DNA from: Candidatus Thorarchaeota archaeon
Lineage (GTDB): Archaea > Asgardarchaeota > Thorarchaeia > Thorarchaeales > Thorarchaeaceae
DNA: 19,785 nt
Reading direction: 5' to 3'
NCBI GenBank assembly: GCA_029855935.1
Contig: JAGSHN010000015.1
Span: forward strand, 1 to 19,785
Positions 6,128-14,570 of this stretch are shown here, one piece after another (positions within the stretch are counted from its first letter, which is position 1; every line of letters starts with the position of its first letter). A program made the position numbers and the translations under genes. The notes under the pieces were generated by a model. The model saw only the letters and a list, made by a program, of their open reading frames with translations, was not told the DNA's origin and made no database searches.

Positions 6128-6269
6128 CGCTCCCCCTCCTCTATATAAATGTAGCGGAAAGGCAGGTGTAGGGACATCAGGACCCACGACTTCTCGCGCC
6201 ACCGGAGCGTCAAGCGATCCGCGAGGACACACACCGTCCCACATCCGTCAGGCCCACAGGTGATGAGAG

Positions 6270-7223
6270 ATGGCAACCAAGAGTGAGAGAACCAAGAGGT
6301 CCCGTGACGCGGAGCAGTTCACGTGTCCCGAGTGCGGCGGGCACGAGCTCGTCCAGGACATGGAGAAGGGAGAGAAGATCTGTGCCAGCTGTGGCCTTGT
6401 CATAAGCGATCACAGGATTGACACGGGCCCGGAGTGGAGAGCATTCACGAGAGATGAGAAGGATGCCAGGTCACGCACTGGAGCGCCCACAAACTACTCG
6501 ATCCACGACAAGGGCCTCTCCACGATGATTGACTGGAGGGATCACGACTCTCAGGGACGCAGGTTCTCAGCCAAACGCAGGTCCGAGATCTACAGGATGC
6601 GGAAGTGGCAGATCAGGACGCGAGTTCACAGCTCAGTGGACAGGAATCTTGCGCAGGCCATGACGGAGCTCGACCGGCTTGCCTCTCAGCTCGGTCTGTC
6701 CAAGAGCATAAAGGAGCTGGCAGCCCTGCTGTACAGGAAGCTCATCGTACGCAGGCTCGCACGCAGCAGGTCTATTGATGCGATGGTTGGAGCAGCCATC
6801 TATGCCGCGTGCAGGCTGAGAAGGGCCCCACGCTCACTTGAGGAGATAGCCCGCCACTCCAGAGTCAGCAAGAAGAAGATTGGTCAGCACTACAGGCTCC
6901 TGGTCGAGAAGCTCAAGCTGAGGATGCCTATCTCAGATCCTGCAAACTACGTACCTCGCTTCATAACCCAGCTGGGGCTCCCTGGCGAGGTACAGAAGAA
7001 GGTTCTTGAGATTCTTGACAAGGCCAAACAGAACAGGAGTCTCGTCACCGGCAGAGATCCCAGGGGCCTCGCAGCCGCAGCCATATACATTGCGTCAATT
7101 CTCACTGACCACCGTGTCACGCAGAGAGAGATTGCAATGGCAGCGGGCGTCACTGAGGTAACTGTGCGGAACCGGTACAAGGAGCTCGTACAGAAACTGG
7201 GCATCACGATGCTGCCCACATAG
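6270..7223 (+). CDS. tfb: Transcription initiation factor IIB (TFB)
   Basis: TFB bridges TBP-TATA and RNA polymerase and sets the transcription start. The 317-aa product has the N-terminal zinc ribbon (Cys19-x2-Cys22-x15-Cys38-x2-Cys41, ending SCGLVISDHRIDTGPEWRAF), then the B-reader/linker region (RTGAPTNYSIHDKGLSTMI), then two cyclin-like repeats. The repeats include AMVGAAIYAACRLRRAPRSL (first) and GLAAAAIYIASILTDHRVTQ followed by AAGVTEVTVRNRYKEL (second), the BRE-reading helix-turn-helix. Length and order match archaeal TFB exactly. ATG 6270 has AGGTGATG just upstream. The gene is monocistronic: its own strong promoter precedes it and a hairpin plus T-tract follows. Context says nothing about whether this is the main or an alternative TFB. 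Confidence 0.97.
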   Translation: MATKSERTKRSRDAEQFTCPECGGHELVQDMEKGEKICASCGLVISDHRIDTGPEWRAFTRDEKDARSRTGAPTNYSIHDKGLSTMIDWRDHDSQGRRFSAKRRSEIYRMRKWQIRTRVHSSVDRNLAQAMTELDRLASQLGLSKSIKELAALLYRKLIVRRLARSRSIDAMVGAAIYAACRLRRAPRSLEEIARHSRVSKKKIGQHYRLLVEKLKLRMPISDPANYVPRFITQLGLPGEVQKKVLEILDKAKQNRSLVTGRDPRGLAAAAIYIASILTDHRVTQREIAMAAGVTEVTVRNRYKELVQKLGITMLPT

Positions 7224-7233
7224 AGGGAACAGC

Positions 7234-7287
7234 GAGGGATGTGACTCCAACTCATCGTCCCTCACTGCCTCTCTCTTCGCTCTTTTT
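7234..7287 (+). terminator. Hairpin and T-tract after tfb
   Basis: GAGGGATG (7234-7241) pairs with CATCGTCCCTC (7253-7263) with a two-base bulge. A pyrimidine-rich run ending in TTTTT (7283-7287) follows. Archaeal termination depends mainly on the T-tract, so this is a plausible end for the tfb transcript. The convergent surface-protein gene ends at 7489, and the 7288-7488 stretch shows no gene. Confidence 0.45.
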
Positions 7288-7488
7288 CTCAGCATCAGGC
7301 TGCGCCCGGATGTTCTTGGGACGTGGCAATGTTCGGTAGAGCAAGAGTCTCATCTATCCCTCCCGTCATCGCCACTACAACAATAACTGGAGGAGGGACC
7401 GTACTCGAGACCAGTTCCAAGTGGCTTGTGATCTCAGTCCCACAGGACAGCCGTCAGACCCGTGTCCCGAGTCGGCCCGCGTACCGTG

Positions 7489-9405
7489 TCACCGGTTCCT
7501 CTCCCGTTCGCGCCTGACAGTCTCGGCGGCTGCAACGACGAAGACCGAGAGACCCACACCAAGGGCCACCATTGGCGCAATGTTGGCGGGGGAGACCGGA
7601 GAGGTTGAGAACCTGTCGACGACCAAGCCAAGCCTGCCATCGCCCAGCTCTGCGAAGTAGGCGATGTACGCCACGTCTCCAGAGAGCAAAGAGTTGACCG
7701 TCGCCCATCTGGGATTCTCGACTGACAGCCCGAGAGTGATGTTGTCAACGGGTAGCAGATTGGTCGATAGCCGGCTCATCAGGCACTTGGTCCCGTTTCC
7801 CGTCGCAACGCCCAAGACTGCGCGGGTCACGCCGTTGTCGTCCCCACTCATTCCAACAACATATGCGCCAGCGCTACCATCGAGGATCTCTCCGCCACCA
7901 AATGAGATTGTGCTGTTGACAACTAACTCGCCCGCCGGAGATAGAAGCGACAGGCGGATTGCTCCGCCATCATCACGAACGACGATCACATTCCCATCTG
8001 GTCGGCAGGCGGCACTCCGAACCTGAATGCTACGGCTCCAGTCCAGCTCTCCTGACGGCGATATCCTGTACAGCGCAAAGCCCGCGGAGGCGTACACGCT
8101 GCCATCGGGGCCGGCGATCAGACTGAGTACAGGCTCCTCTGTCTGTACAGACCACACAAGGCTGCCGTCGGACGAGAGGCGCTCAACGGTCCAGAGGGAC
8201 TCGCGTCCAACATCCCTCATCACGCCGACAACGAATCCTCCGTCAGGGAGAGCAGCTGCCACCTCGCAATAGGCCAATGCGCCAAGGTCATAGTCCCATC
8301 CTCCGGCCAGTGTTCCGTCGGGAGCGTATCGCCACAGACGCAGGATACTCTTGTTGGCGACTGGGTCGTGGATGATGCCAAGGACGTTGGCCGTCCCCGA
8401 GTATGAGGAGATGGCAAGGAATCGTGAATCTCCGGTCGCAAGGGTGCGATTCCATTCCAGTGCCAAGGAGCTACCGTACTTGAGAAGGAAGACAGTCGGC
8501 TCTGAATCCTCGGTCACGCCCTGGCTTGCAACGTAGAGGCCACGGTCATCGGCCTCCGCCATCCCAATCGATCTCGCTGTAAGCTGAAATGCTCCCCACT
8601 TTGTCGACCAAGTCGGATGAATGGTCGGACCGAGCGTGAACGGCGGTTCGGAAACCACATACTCCGCCTCACCGTATATCCTCGTTATCTCCACGGAAAC
8701 GGACCCATCCCAGGAGGTCTCGTTTTCCCTGAAGTCCGGGTCGGGAGTCAGCCCAACAATGACATCTATCTTGGCCGGCGAGTCCGGACCGCCCTCGCCT
8801 CTGGCCGCAGGCGTATTGTCGAAGGCAACGGAGATCTCACTGCTGAAGGCATACCCTCCAAACCTTCCATTGTCAATATCGGGGGGATATGCCCTGCCAA
8901 TGAGAACCCAGTCCCCTGAGGGGCCTGCAAGCCACATCCGGACATTGAACATAGACCTACCGGGCTCCGTGCTGAAGTCGCCATCCACTGTCACTGCAAG
9001 ATCCACAGTGAGATACATCAGAGTGGGCGTGTTCTTCTCAGTCCATTCAAACTCGGACAACATATACACGAAGTCGAGAGTCGGTGGCAAGTCTGGGTCC
9101 CAGCTTGCGCCCGATCTCCACTGAAGGCTCTCCCCGCTGTGATTCCAACGGAGCTCAACCGTGCCTCCTCCTGAGCCGCCCGGTAGCGGATGATAGAAAC
9201 CAGAGAAGACACCAGCGGACCCCTCAACGCGAATCTCCGGCTCCTGCGGAAACAACGTCTCGTTGATGATGGCCTCCACAGTCTGGAAAGCGGGTGTTGG
9301 CGGACCATCGGTGAGGCCCAGAGCATCCACGTGGATCGGACCAACACCAATTGCCAGCAGAACTCCAAACACAACGACGGCGAATCTGACCCTAGAGCAT
9401 CTCAA
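7489..9405 (-). CDS. Secreted, membrane-anchored beta-propeller surface protein A
   Basis: The 638-aa product starts with a signal peptide (VRFAVVVFGVLLAIGVGPIH, likely cleaved after VDA). Residues of about 35-260 form a beta-rich domain (HSGESLQW, LPPTLDFVYMLSEFEW) that is clearly related to the same region of protein C (11826..13844). Residues of about 270-600 are WD/PQQ-like propeller repeats with recurring units such as LPDGGFVVGVMRD, SSDGSLVWSVQT, GPDGSVYAS and SPSGELDWSRSI. A C-terminal helix (MVALGVGLSVFVVAAA) and basic tail anchor it, so the ectodomain faces outward. The start is TTG at 9405, chosen because GGTGAG lies 6 nt upstream. Sequons such as NETL and NRT suggest N-glycosylation. 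The family is not characterised in anything I recognise; adhesion, ligand binding or quinoprotein activity cannot be distinguished. It converges on tfb. Confidence 0.88.
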   Translation of the reverse strand: MRCSRVRFAVVVFGVLLAIGVGPIHVDALGLTDGPPTPAFQTVEAIINETLFPQEPEIRVEGSAGVFSGFYHPLPGGSGGGTVELRWNHSGESLQWRSGASWDPDLPPTLDFVYMLSEFEWTEKNTPTLMYLTVDLAVTVDGDFSTEPGRSMFNVRMWLAGPSGDWVLIGRAYPPDIDNGRFGGYAFSSEISVAFDNTPAARGEGGPDSPAKIDVIVGLTPDPDFRENETSWDGSVSVEITRIYGEAEYVVSEPPFTLGPTIHPTWSTKWGAFQLTARSIGMAEADDRGLYVASQGVTEDSEPTVFLLKYGSSLALEWNRTLATGDSRFLAISSYSGTANVLGIIHDPVANKSILRLWRYAPDGTLAGGWDYDLGALAYCEVAAALPDGGFVVGVMRDVGRESLWTVERLSSDGSLVWSVQTEEPVLSLIAGPDGSVYASAGFALYRISPSGELDWSRSIQVRSAACRPDGNVIVVRDDGGAIRLSLLSPAGELVVNSTISFGGGEILDGSAGAYVVGMSGDDNGVTRAVLGVATGNGTKCLMSRLSTNLLPVDNITLGLSVENPRWATVNSLLSGDVAYIAYFAELGDGRLGLVVDRFSTSPVSPANIAPMVALGVGLSVFVVAAAETVRRERERNR

Positions 9406-9562
9406 AGCACACTCACCATCTTGTGATAGTCAGTACCGGACGCGCGCGTAGGAACTGACGTGCCAAGAGTAGCCTGTTGTTGCATGCTCTCAGCGACGTA
9501 GATGGCTGACTGTACACTCCTCAGCGCGGCCTCCAGTGCAGCTATCCCTCGCTCGCGTCGAA

Positions 9563-9573
9563 CACATAAAAAC
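9563..9573 (-). promoter_or_regulatory. Possible TATA element or T-tract between surface genes A and B
   Basis: On the minus strand this reads GTTTTTATGTG. It lies about 160 bp before the TTG of protein A and 100 bp after the stop of protein B. It could be a TATA box for A or a terminator T-tract for B, and the sequence does not decide. The remaining 9406-9671 gap shows no gene. Confidence 0.3.
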
Positions 9574-9671
9574 AGTGTGTCCTGAGCAGCAGAGATATTC
9601 CCATTTGCAGGGCCGTCCAGTCCTGCCTTCCAGTGCCAGAGCTTGTGTCGAGGGGTATCGAGTGCTGGGGA

Positions 9672-11036
9672 CTACGATAGAGATGTCTTTCTTCGTCGCA
9701 CTAGTACGATGGCCACGACGAGAACACCAGCAGCCAGTAGCCCCAGATAGGGGGCGATACCGAGAGGTGCAGCGGGGCCAGCGAAGAAGAGCGCGATGCG
9801 GATATCCGAACCTCCGGTGGTCTCGCCAGTGGCCGACATCACTGCCAAGTACCCGTTTCCCCCTCTTGCCAAGCAGGTTCCTGCCCAGCCATCAAGATAG
9901 GCGCCTGGCGTCTCTATCGTCCAGTTTCCAACGACACTCAAGTCCGTGTCGAGATGGTAGAGCAGCGACTCATTCAAGCCAAGTGAGTTGACGGTCAACA
10001 ACATCCAGACGCTGCTGTCACTGTCGTCGAGTATTGCCGCCCGGGGGTAGATCTTCTCATCGGGCGGGATGGCCATTCCGAGTGGTCGAATGTCCATCTC
10101 GCGTTCAAGAGCCACTCCTCCATCCTCGTTGATTGTACTAAGCAGCAGTGGCCGTCCCGCTGTTGATACAAGCAGGACACCGCCACCCTGAAGTGAAACG
10201 ACGTGAGATATCTCCTCTTGATGTTCCCACGCGACAGTCCCGTCGACCGACAGTGCCGTGAGACAGGTCCTGTTGGCAGCGTACAGGAGATTCGATGACA
10301 GGTCAGGAACCAATTCACAGCCCGTGAAGACTCCGCTCAGAATCGTAGTTATGCGGTAGCCTCCACCCTCCGTCAGTCGGCTGACGTAGAGGAGAGACGT
10401 ACCTGATGGGGCCACACTGCGAACGGCAATAGCGAAACCGCCCTCAGGCAACGCGCATACGTCGAGGACCTTTTCGGCACCTCCCAAGTCAGTTTTCGTC
10501 TCCCAGTAGCGCACACCGTCGAGGTTCAAGCAGGTGACCATCACATCGGTTGGGGTATGATTCGTGGGAACGTCATGAATTGTTGTGCACACGAGGATGT
10601 GATTGCTGCTAACAGCGAGGGGACCGCCCTCACCCTCAAGAGTCAGTGACCACACAGAAACAAGGTTCCAATCCAGGCGGTCAACCAGTGTCCAATACCC
10701 ACTCGGGTCACTGTACGTCCGGACCACGACAAGGCCATCATCAACTGCCGCAAGGGCAACAGGTCTGTCGAGCACCCCGGGCTGTCCTGTCACGAGCGTG
10801 ATGTCAGGAGCGAGAGTCGGCTCCGCACAGACTCCCTGACCACAGGGCACAGCATCGCGCCAGGCAGACGCGAGACGTGGGCCAAGATGCCCATTGACGG
10901 CCCATGACCACGGTGTCCCACAACAGCCATAGAAGAGGGGCATCTCGATTGTGACAACCAAAACAATGATGACAGGAATGAAGAACAACACGCATCTTCG
11001 CAAGAGTGTACCCACCCCGGGCGCGCGCCGTCCCAC
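9672..11036 (-). CDS. Membrane-anchored beta-propeller surface protein B, short form
   Basis: The 454-aa product begins with a hydrophobic leader after a basic stretch (LLRRCVLFFIPVIIVLVVTI). A cysteine-rich juxtamembrane segment follows (YGCCGTPW and VPCGQGVCAEP, four cysteines, possibly two disulfides). It then goes directly into propeller-like repeats (LVDRLDWNLVSVWSLTLEGE, LPEGGFAIAVRSVAPSGTSL, LSVDGTVAWEHQEEISHVVS) and ends in a transmembrane helix (YLGLLAAGVLVVAIVLV) with an RRRK tail. It resembles the propeller halves of proteins A and C but lacks their N-terminal beta domain. The start is GTG 11036; the nearby GTG at 11013 is an alternative. A promoter at 11078-11095 supports a start in this area and implies only a short leader. 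Function is unknown; the context is a cluster of three related surface proteins. Confidence 0.85.
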   Translation of the reverse strand: MGRRAPGVGTLLRRCVLFFIPVIIVLVVTIEMPLFYGCCGTPWSWAVNGHLGPRLASAWRDAVPCGQGVCAEPTLAPDITLVTGQPGVLDRPVALAAVDDGLVVVRTYSDPSGYWTLVDRLDWNLVSVWSLTLEGEGGPLAVSSNHILVCTTIHDVPTNHTPTDVMVTCLNLDGVRYWETKTDLGGAEKVLDVCALPEGGFAIAVRSVAPSGTSLLYVSRLTEGGGYRITTILSGVFTGCELVPDLSSNLLYAANRTCLTALSVDGTVAWEHQEEISHVVSLQGGGVLLVSTAGRPLLLSTINEDGGVALEREMDIRPLGMAIPPDEKIYPRAAILDDSDSSVWMLLTVNSLGLNESLLYHLDTDLSVVGNWTIETPGAYLDGWAGTCLARGGNGYLAVMSATGETTGGSDIRIALFFAGPAAPLGIAPYLGLLAAGVLVVAIVLVRRRKTSLS

Positions 11037-11077
11037 GCGCGGTAGAACGGAGCACGACGAGGTGGCGACCCGATGCC

Positions 11078-11095
11078 CAATATATCTTCTTCGGC
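11078..11095 (-). promoter_or_regulatory. BRE/TATA promoter of surface protein B
   Basis: The minus strand reads GCCGAAG followed by AAGATATATTG, a good purine-rich BRE plus TATA box. Transcription would start near 11055-11060, about 20 nt before the GTG at 11036. Gene B is therefore transcribed separately from the Nudix gene, which ends at 11145. Confidence 0.6.
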
Positions 11096-11144
11096 ACGGA
11101 ATTCAGCGCGGACTGCGCGTCGGCACGTCTAGCAGGAGACGGAA

Positions 11145-11741
11145 CTAGACACTCTCAGTGCGTCGTTCGATGCGGTCCAGCTCCTCAAAGAATGATCTGC
11201 AGAGGAAAGCCCTGTACTTGAATCCGCCCCATCCAGAGCGGAGCATCGCACGTTCGACCTCACCAAGGAGTTCATCGCGGGTCATCAGTGTGACAGCATA
11301 TATCTCCTGCTTGTCGGTGATGTGCAGATCACCGCCAATCGCCTGGGCGAGAAAGACAAGCGAGCGCCACGGGATAGTCGCATCAGAGCATCTGACGAGG
11401 AGGTGGACATCAAGCACGAATCTGCGGAGCTCAATGTCCATACCCGTCTCCTCGCGCATCTCCCGTATTGCAGCCTCCTCTACCGACTCGCCGGGGTTGG
11501 CCCCTCCAGACGGCGCCCTGAAGATGGGTGTATCTGCATAGTCGTGCTTCTGGATGACGACAAAGCGATTGCCGTGCCGGATGAAACAGGTGATGTCGTG
11601 GTGGCGACCCTTCGATGCACTGCGTTTGACCAGCTCGCACTCAAAGTCGAGAAAATCTGCCTCGAACCGAAGGACCTTGGGTCGACCATACCGCTGGATG
11701 AGTCGTTCAATCTCCCTCTCTGAGGGGTCGCCTGTCGACAT
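11145..11741 (-). CDS. Nudix hydrolase
   Basis: The 198-aa cytosolic enzyme has an intact Nudix box, G-x5-E-x7-REUxEExGU, at residues 79-101 (GGANPGE then IREMREETGM). It would hydrolyse a nucleoside diphosphate linked to another moiety using Mg2+ or Mn2+. The substrate is not predictable from the box alone; candidates include ADP-ribose, NADH, dinucleoside polyphosphates and mRNA-cap-like molecules. An N-terminal extension of about 45 residues (IQRYGRPKVLRFEADFLDFE) precedes the Nudix core, and a helical C-terminus follows (GWGGFKYRAFLCRSFFEEL). ATG 11741 has a GGTGA upstream. It follows surface gene C by 84 nt with no visible promoter, so it may be on that transcript, although its product is cytosolic and unrelated in kind. 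A macrodomain pair about 2.3 kb away makes ADP-ribose worth testing. Confidence 0.9.
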   Translation of the reverse strand: MSTGDPSEREIERLIQRYGRPKVLRFEADFLDFECELVKRSASKGRHHDITCFIRHGNRFVVIQKHDYADTPIFRAPSGGANPGESVEEAAIREMREETGMDIELRRFVLDVHLLVRCSDATIPWRSLVFLAQAIGGDLHITDKQEIYAVTLMTRDELLGEVERAMLRSGWGGFKYRAFLCRSFFEELDRIERRTESV

Positions 11742-11825
11742 CGTTCGTCACCGCCTCCTCTCAGCAAGCGAGCTCCCAGCAGCCGAAGCGGGTCGGGATC
11801 CAGCCCGCGGAGGGGCGCTCACAAC

Positions 11826-13844
11826 TCAACCGTCATCATCGGTTTCGGTCGTCTCCGGCTTGGGTTCCGTGTCTGGCACTGTGACCTCCTCTCCTGCCGG
11901 AGAGGCCATCACATCCGCGCCAGTGGGCTCCTCGCCCTCCCGGACCCGACGCGGCCTGAAATACTTGACGCGAACCGTGTCAATGGCCACGACTGCAATC
12001 ACGACAAGACTCGCCCCGACAGCTATCGTTGGCAATAGGCGGACGACATTAAGGCCCGAGCTGAATCGGAAGAGCTGATAGACGACCTGAATCTCGCCCT
12101 GGTCATCGGAGGACGAGTACACAACGGCAACACCATCGGGAGTGACACCGAGTCGGACTGTATACAGTATAGGATTGTTGACAAGCCCCGGGAGGGTCCA
12201 GTTGCCGAGAATGTTCAGATCCTTGTCGAGTCTGTAGAGATAGGCCGCACCAAACCAGATTCTTGAGAGCCCCACCACGTAGAACGTGCCATCAGCAGAA
12301 GCGGCAAGGCCAGTCAAGTCATTATCATCCCACATATCAGGTGAGATGTCGCTGTACTCTCGAACCACCGCCCTAGATGAGATGGGGGCGCCTGCTCGTG
12401 ATACGATATCCACATTGTTCCCCCTCTCGGGGCTGGCGAGAACAAGAGGGCCATCAGGAAGGACTATGATGGCCGATGGCAGAGACATCATCTCCCACAC
12501 CTTGTTGCCCTCACTGTCGAATCGGACTATGTGCGAGTTGCCAACCAGATAGATGTTGTCGTTCTCGTCGACACACATCCTAGTCAGTGCGTCATTCTCA
12601 TACTGCGCAGTCCATATTGTCTCATTCGTCAGCGAAAGTCTAGTCACCGCGGACCTTGGAAAACTGCCCATCACAGCGGTGACCACGACAATGGAGCCAT
12701 CAGACAGGGGCGCGGCCGTGATTCTAGAGATCTCTGGGTCAGTTGGCCGTGTCCAGCTGGACTGCTCCTGTCCGTCGCCGTTCCAGATGCTCACAAACAG
12801 GGAATCGGCGTAGGCCAAGCTCGCCACGGCACCGACAACAATGACCCGTTGCCCCTGAACGATGACCGAGAATGGAATCATATCACCGTACGTTGTGAGA
12901 TTGCGTTGCCACACAAGATTGCCCTGAGGACCAACCTTTGCTAGAAAGCCCAACCACTTCCCCGCGACAATGAACGTTGCGCCAGCGATGTAGCACGAGC
13001 CGTCGGTCGCATCCACCGTCATCGATGTTATCACGTCGGTGTAGTTCCTCAGCCCGAACTCCACGGTGGCCGCAGGCGTGAGCGTCGGTGACAAATCGTC
13101 ATCTTCCGTCTGTACCAATGCCTCTCCACGAAACTGGTCAATGATGAACTCGACTCTACCATTCGTGGTCGTGTCAAGACCACGGAACGAGCTTGCCGGG
13201 CCCAGGCCCAGCGCGATTGTAATCTCGGGGTTGTCCGCGCTCTTCAGAGCAGCGCCGAAGGTCTCATTGACCTGCACCGCATCCAACGCAATTGTGCGCA
13301 TTTGAGGTCGGTCAAAGTCGTACGGTGGAGACGACTTGTACACGAGATGCCAGTCCGTCCCACCCGTTATCAGCCACAGGTAGAGATGGTAGTACAACTG
13401 CTGGCCAGTGGTACCAGCAAAGTCACCGGTGGCACTAACCGAGAAAGTGAGCTGGAAGTCAACTCTTGTGGGCGTGACACTTTGAGACCACTGAAAGCTC
13501 TTCGTGAAGTAGACATAGTCCAGAGCTGGAGGCAGGGGCGAGCCAGCGCCCCATCCCTGATCCCAGTCCAGCTCCTCGCCGGAGTGGTACCAGTGCAGTA
13601 CAACAATACCATCAGACTCATTCTCAGGGTTGACCATCTGCTGACCACCAAAGTCGCTGCGGCTTCCCTCTCGCACTATATTCACAGTGTCCCGCAGTTC
13701 CGGGTCGTCAATCAGTCGGACAATACTTCCTCCCGAGGATCTATGCCCACTCGCCGTCTGGACTGTAGCATTGGCAGGAACGGCCGAAGTGACAAGAAGC
13801 AGGAGGACAGCGGACAAGAGAATCTTACTCAACTTCTTGCTCAA
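11826..13844 (-). CDS. Secreted, membrane-anchored beta-propeller surface protein C with acidic tail
   Basis: The frame is open from TTG at 13862, but GGAGG (13859-13855) lies inside that extension, 10 nt before TTG 13844, so I place the start at 13844 (672 aa). The signal peptide is SKILLSAVLLLLVTSAVPANA. Residues of about 30-250 are a beta-rich domain paralogous to that of protein A (HSGEELDW, LPPALDYVYFTKSFQW). Propeller-like repeats fill about 265-590 (WLGFLAKVGPQGNLVWQRNL, AAPLSDGSIVVVTAVM). A transmembrane helix (LPTIAVGASLVVIAVVAI) is followed by a 50-residue basic-then-acidic tail ending TEPKPETTETDDDG. Tails of this size are longer than usual for archaeal anchors and could contact a cytosolic partner. 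Function is unknown. It has its own promoter with an inverted repeat over the predicted start site. Confidence 0.87.
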   Translation of the reverse strand: MSKKLSKILLSAVLLLLVTSAVPANATVQTASGHRSSGGSIVRLIDDPELRDTVNIVREGSRSDFGGQQMVNPENESDGIVVLHWYHSGEELDWDQGWGAGSPLPPALDYVYFTKSFQWSQSVTPTRVDFQLTFSVSATGDFAGTTGQQLYYHLYLWLITGGTDWHLVYKSSPPYDFDRPQMRTIALDAVQVNETFGAALKSADNPEITIALGLGPASSFRGLDTTTNGRVEFIIDQFRGEALVQTEDDDLSPTLTPAATVEFGLRNYTDVITSMTVDATDGSCYIAGATFIVAGKWLGFLAKVGPQGNLVWQRNLTTYGDMIPFSVIVQGQRVIVVGAVASLAYADSLFVSIWNGDGQEQSSWTRPTDPEISRITAAPLSDGSIVVVTAVMGSFPRSAVTRLSLTNETIWTAQYENDALTRMCVDENDNIYLVGNSHIVRFDSEGNKVWEMMSLPSAIIVLPDGPLVLASPERGNNVDIVSRAGAPISSRAVVREYSDISPDMWDDNDLTGLAASADGTFYVVGLSRIWFGAAYLYRLDKDLNILGNWTLPGLVNNPILYTVRLGVTPDGVAVVYSSSDDQGEIQVVYQLFRFSSGLNVVRLLPTIAVGASLVVIAVVAIDTVRVKYFRPRRVREGEEPTGADVMASPAGEEVTVPDTEPKPETTETDDDG

Positions 13845-13863
13845 GGCGTGCTTTTCCTCCAAA

Positions 13864-13892
13864 CCAACAGGGCATCACAAAACGCCTGTTGG
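13864..13892. promoter_or_regulatory. Inverted repeat at the start site of surface gene C
   Basis: CCAACAGG (13864-13871) and CCTGTTGG (13885-13892) are perfect 8-bp arms separated by 13 bp. They lie between the promoter and the start of gene C and cover the expected transcription start. This could be a regulator's operator or a hairpin at the 5' end of the mRNA. Confidence 0.5.
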
Positions 13893-13910
13893 CCCGCCTC
13901 CGAATATGGC

Positions 13911-13926
13911 ATTATTATTCTTTCGG
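13911..13926 (-). promoter_or_regulatory. BRE/TATA-like promoter of surface gene C
   Basis: The minus strand reads CCGAAAG then AATAATAAT, an A/T-rich TATA-like element behind a purine-rich BRE. Predicted start is near 13889, about 45 nt ahead of the TTG at 13844. No comparable element is evident on the plus strand for the macrodomain gene starting at 14037. Confidence 0.45.
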
Positions 13927-14036
13927 ACGCAGAAAGGCGGTGATGACTACAGCCTCGAAAGACCAGACAATCCGTGACTCACATAAGAGTATGAGACCAA
14001 GTTCTCAATAGCAGTAGCCAAGGAGTGTGTGCTGGA

Positions 14037-14567
14037 GTGGTAAGGGTCTGCTCTCTGGATATCGAAGTAGTGACGGGAGATATCACAGAACTCGATGTTG
14101 ACGCCATAGTCAATGCTGCCAACTCAGATCTCTGGATGGGAGCGGGTGTCGCGGGAGCTATCAAACGCAAGGGCGGCACCGAGATTGAGAGGGAGGCAAT
14201 GTCGAAGGGGCCCATCGAGCCGGGAGAGGCCGTCATCACAGGCGCAGGGAGGCTTAGGGCCCGATACGTGATCCACTGTGCGGGGATGCCACCCGGCCGC
14301 CCGGCCACCGTCAACTACGTACGTTCGTCTGTATCACACGCGATGGAGCTGGCCAAGGAGCACGGCGTGAGCGAGATCGCATTCCCGGCCATTGGGGCTG
14401 GTGTCGGAGGCCTGTCGGTCAACGAGTCGGCACAGGCGATACTTGAGGGACTGAGGGCCCATTGCGATGACCCAGGCCCCGTGAGGCGGGTCCTTCTTGT
14501 GGGATACACAGCGGACTCTGCCAAGGCCCTTGAGAGCGTGCTCACCGACTTTGCTCAGGGAGAGTGA
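14037..14567 (+). CDS. Macrodomain protein (ADP-ribose binding, probable de-ADP-ribosylase)
   Basis: Macrodomains bind ADP-ribose and many hydrolyse it from proteins, nucleic acids or O-acetyl-ADP-ribose. The motifs are complete: VVTGDI (residues 11-16) whose Asp contacts adenine, VNAAN (25-29), the first loop with GAGVAGAI (35-42), and AFPAIGAGVGGLSVNES for the second phosphate-binding loop. The product is 176 aa, a single domain comparable in size to archaeal Af1521. The frame is open to GTG 14025, but that codon overlaps the AGGAG at 14021-14025, so GTG 14037 is the better start. A second gene follows after 3 nt. The activity class is not fixed by sequence: the Asn of NAAN is shared by binders and hydrolases. 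The neighbouring Nudix gene is consistent with ADP-ribose turnover. Confidence 0.92.
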   Translation: MVRVCSLDIEVVTGDITELDVDAIVNAANSDLWMGAGVAGAIKRKGGTEIEREAMSKGPIEPGEAVITGAGRLRARYVIHCAGMPPGRPATVNYVRSSVSHAMELAKEHGVSEIAFPAIGAGVGGLSVNESAQAILEGLRAHCDDPGPVRRVLLVGYTADSAKALESVLTDFAQGE

Positions 14568-14570
14568 CAG

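Noticed and set aside
5823-6263. Plus-strand open frame of 146 codons upstream of tfb
   Set aside because: It runs through the 24-bp repeats and the strong tfb BRE/TATA promoter, has no ribosome-binding site, and its composition (Arg/Ser/Pro/Gly) is not protein-like.
13934-13945. GTGATGA resembling a C box of a C/D guide RNA
   Set aside because: No CTGA D box or internal D'/C' pair follows at the expected spacing.
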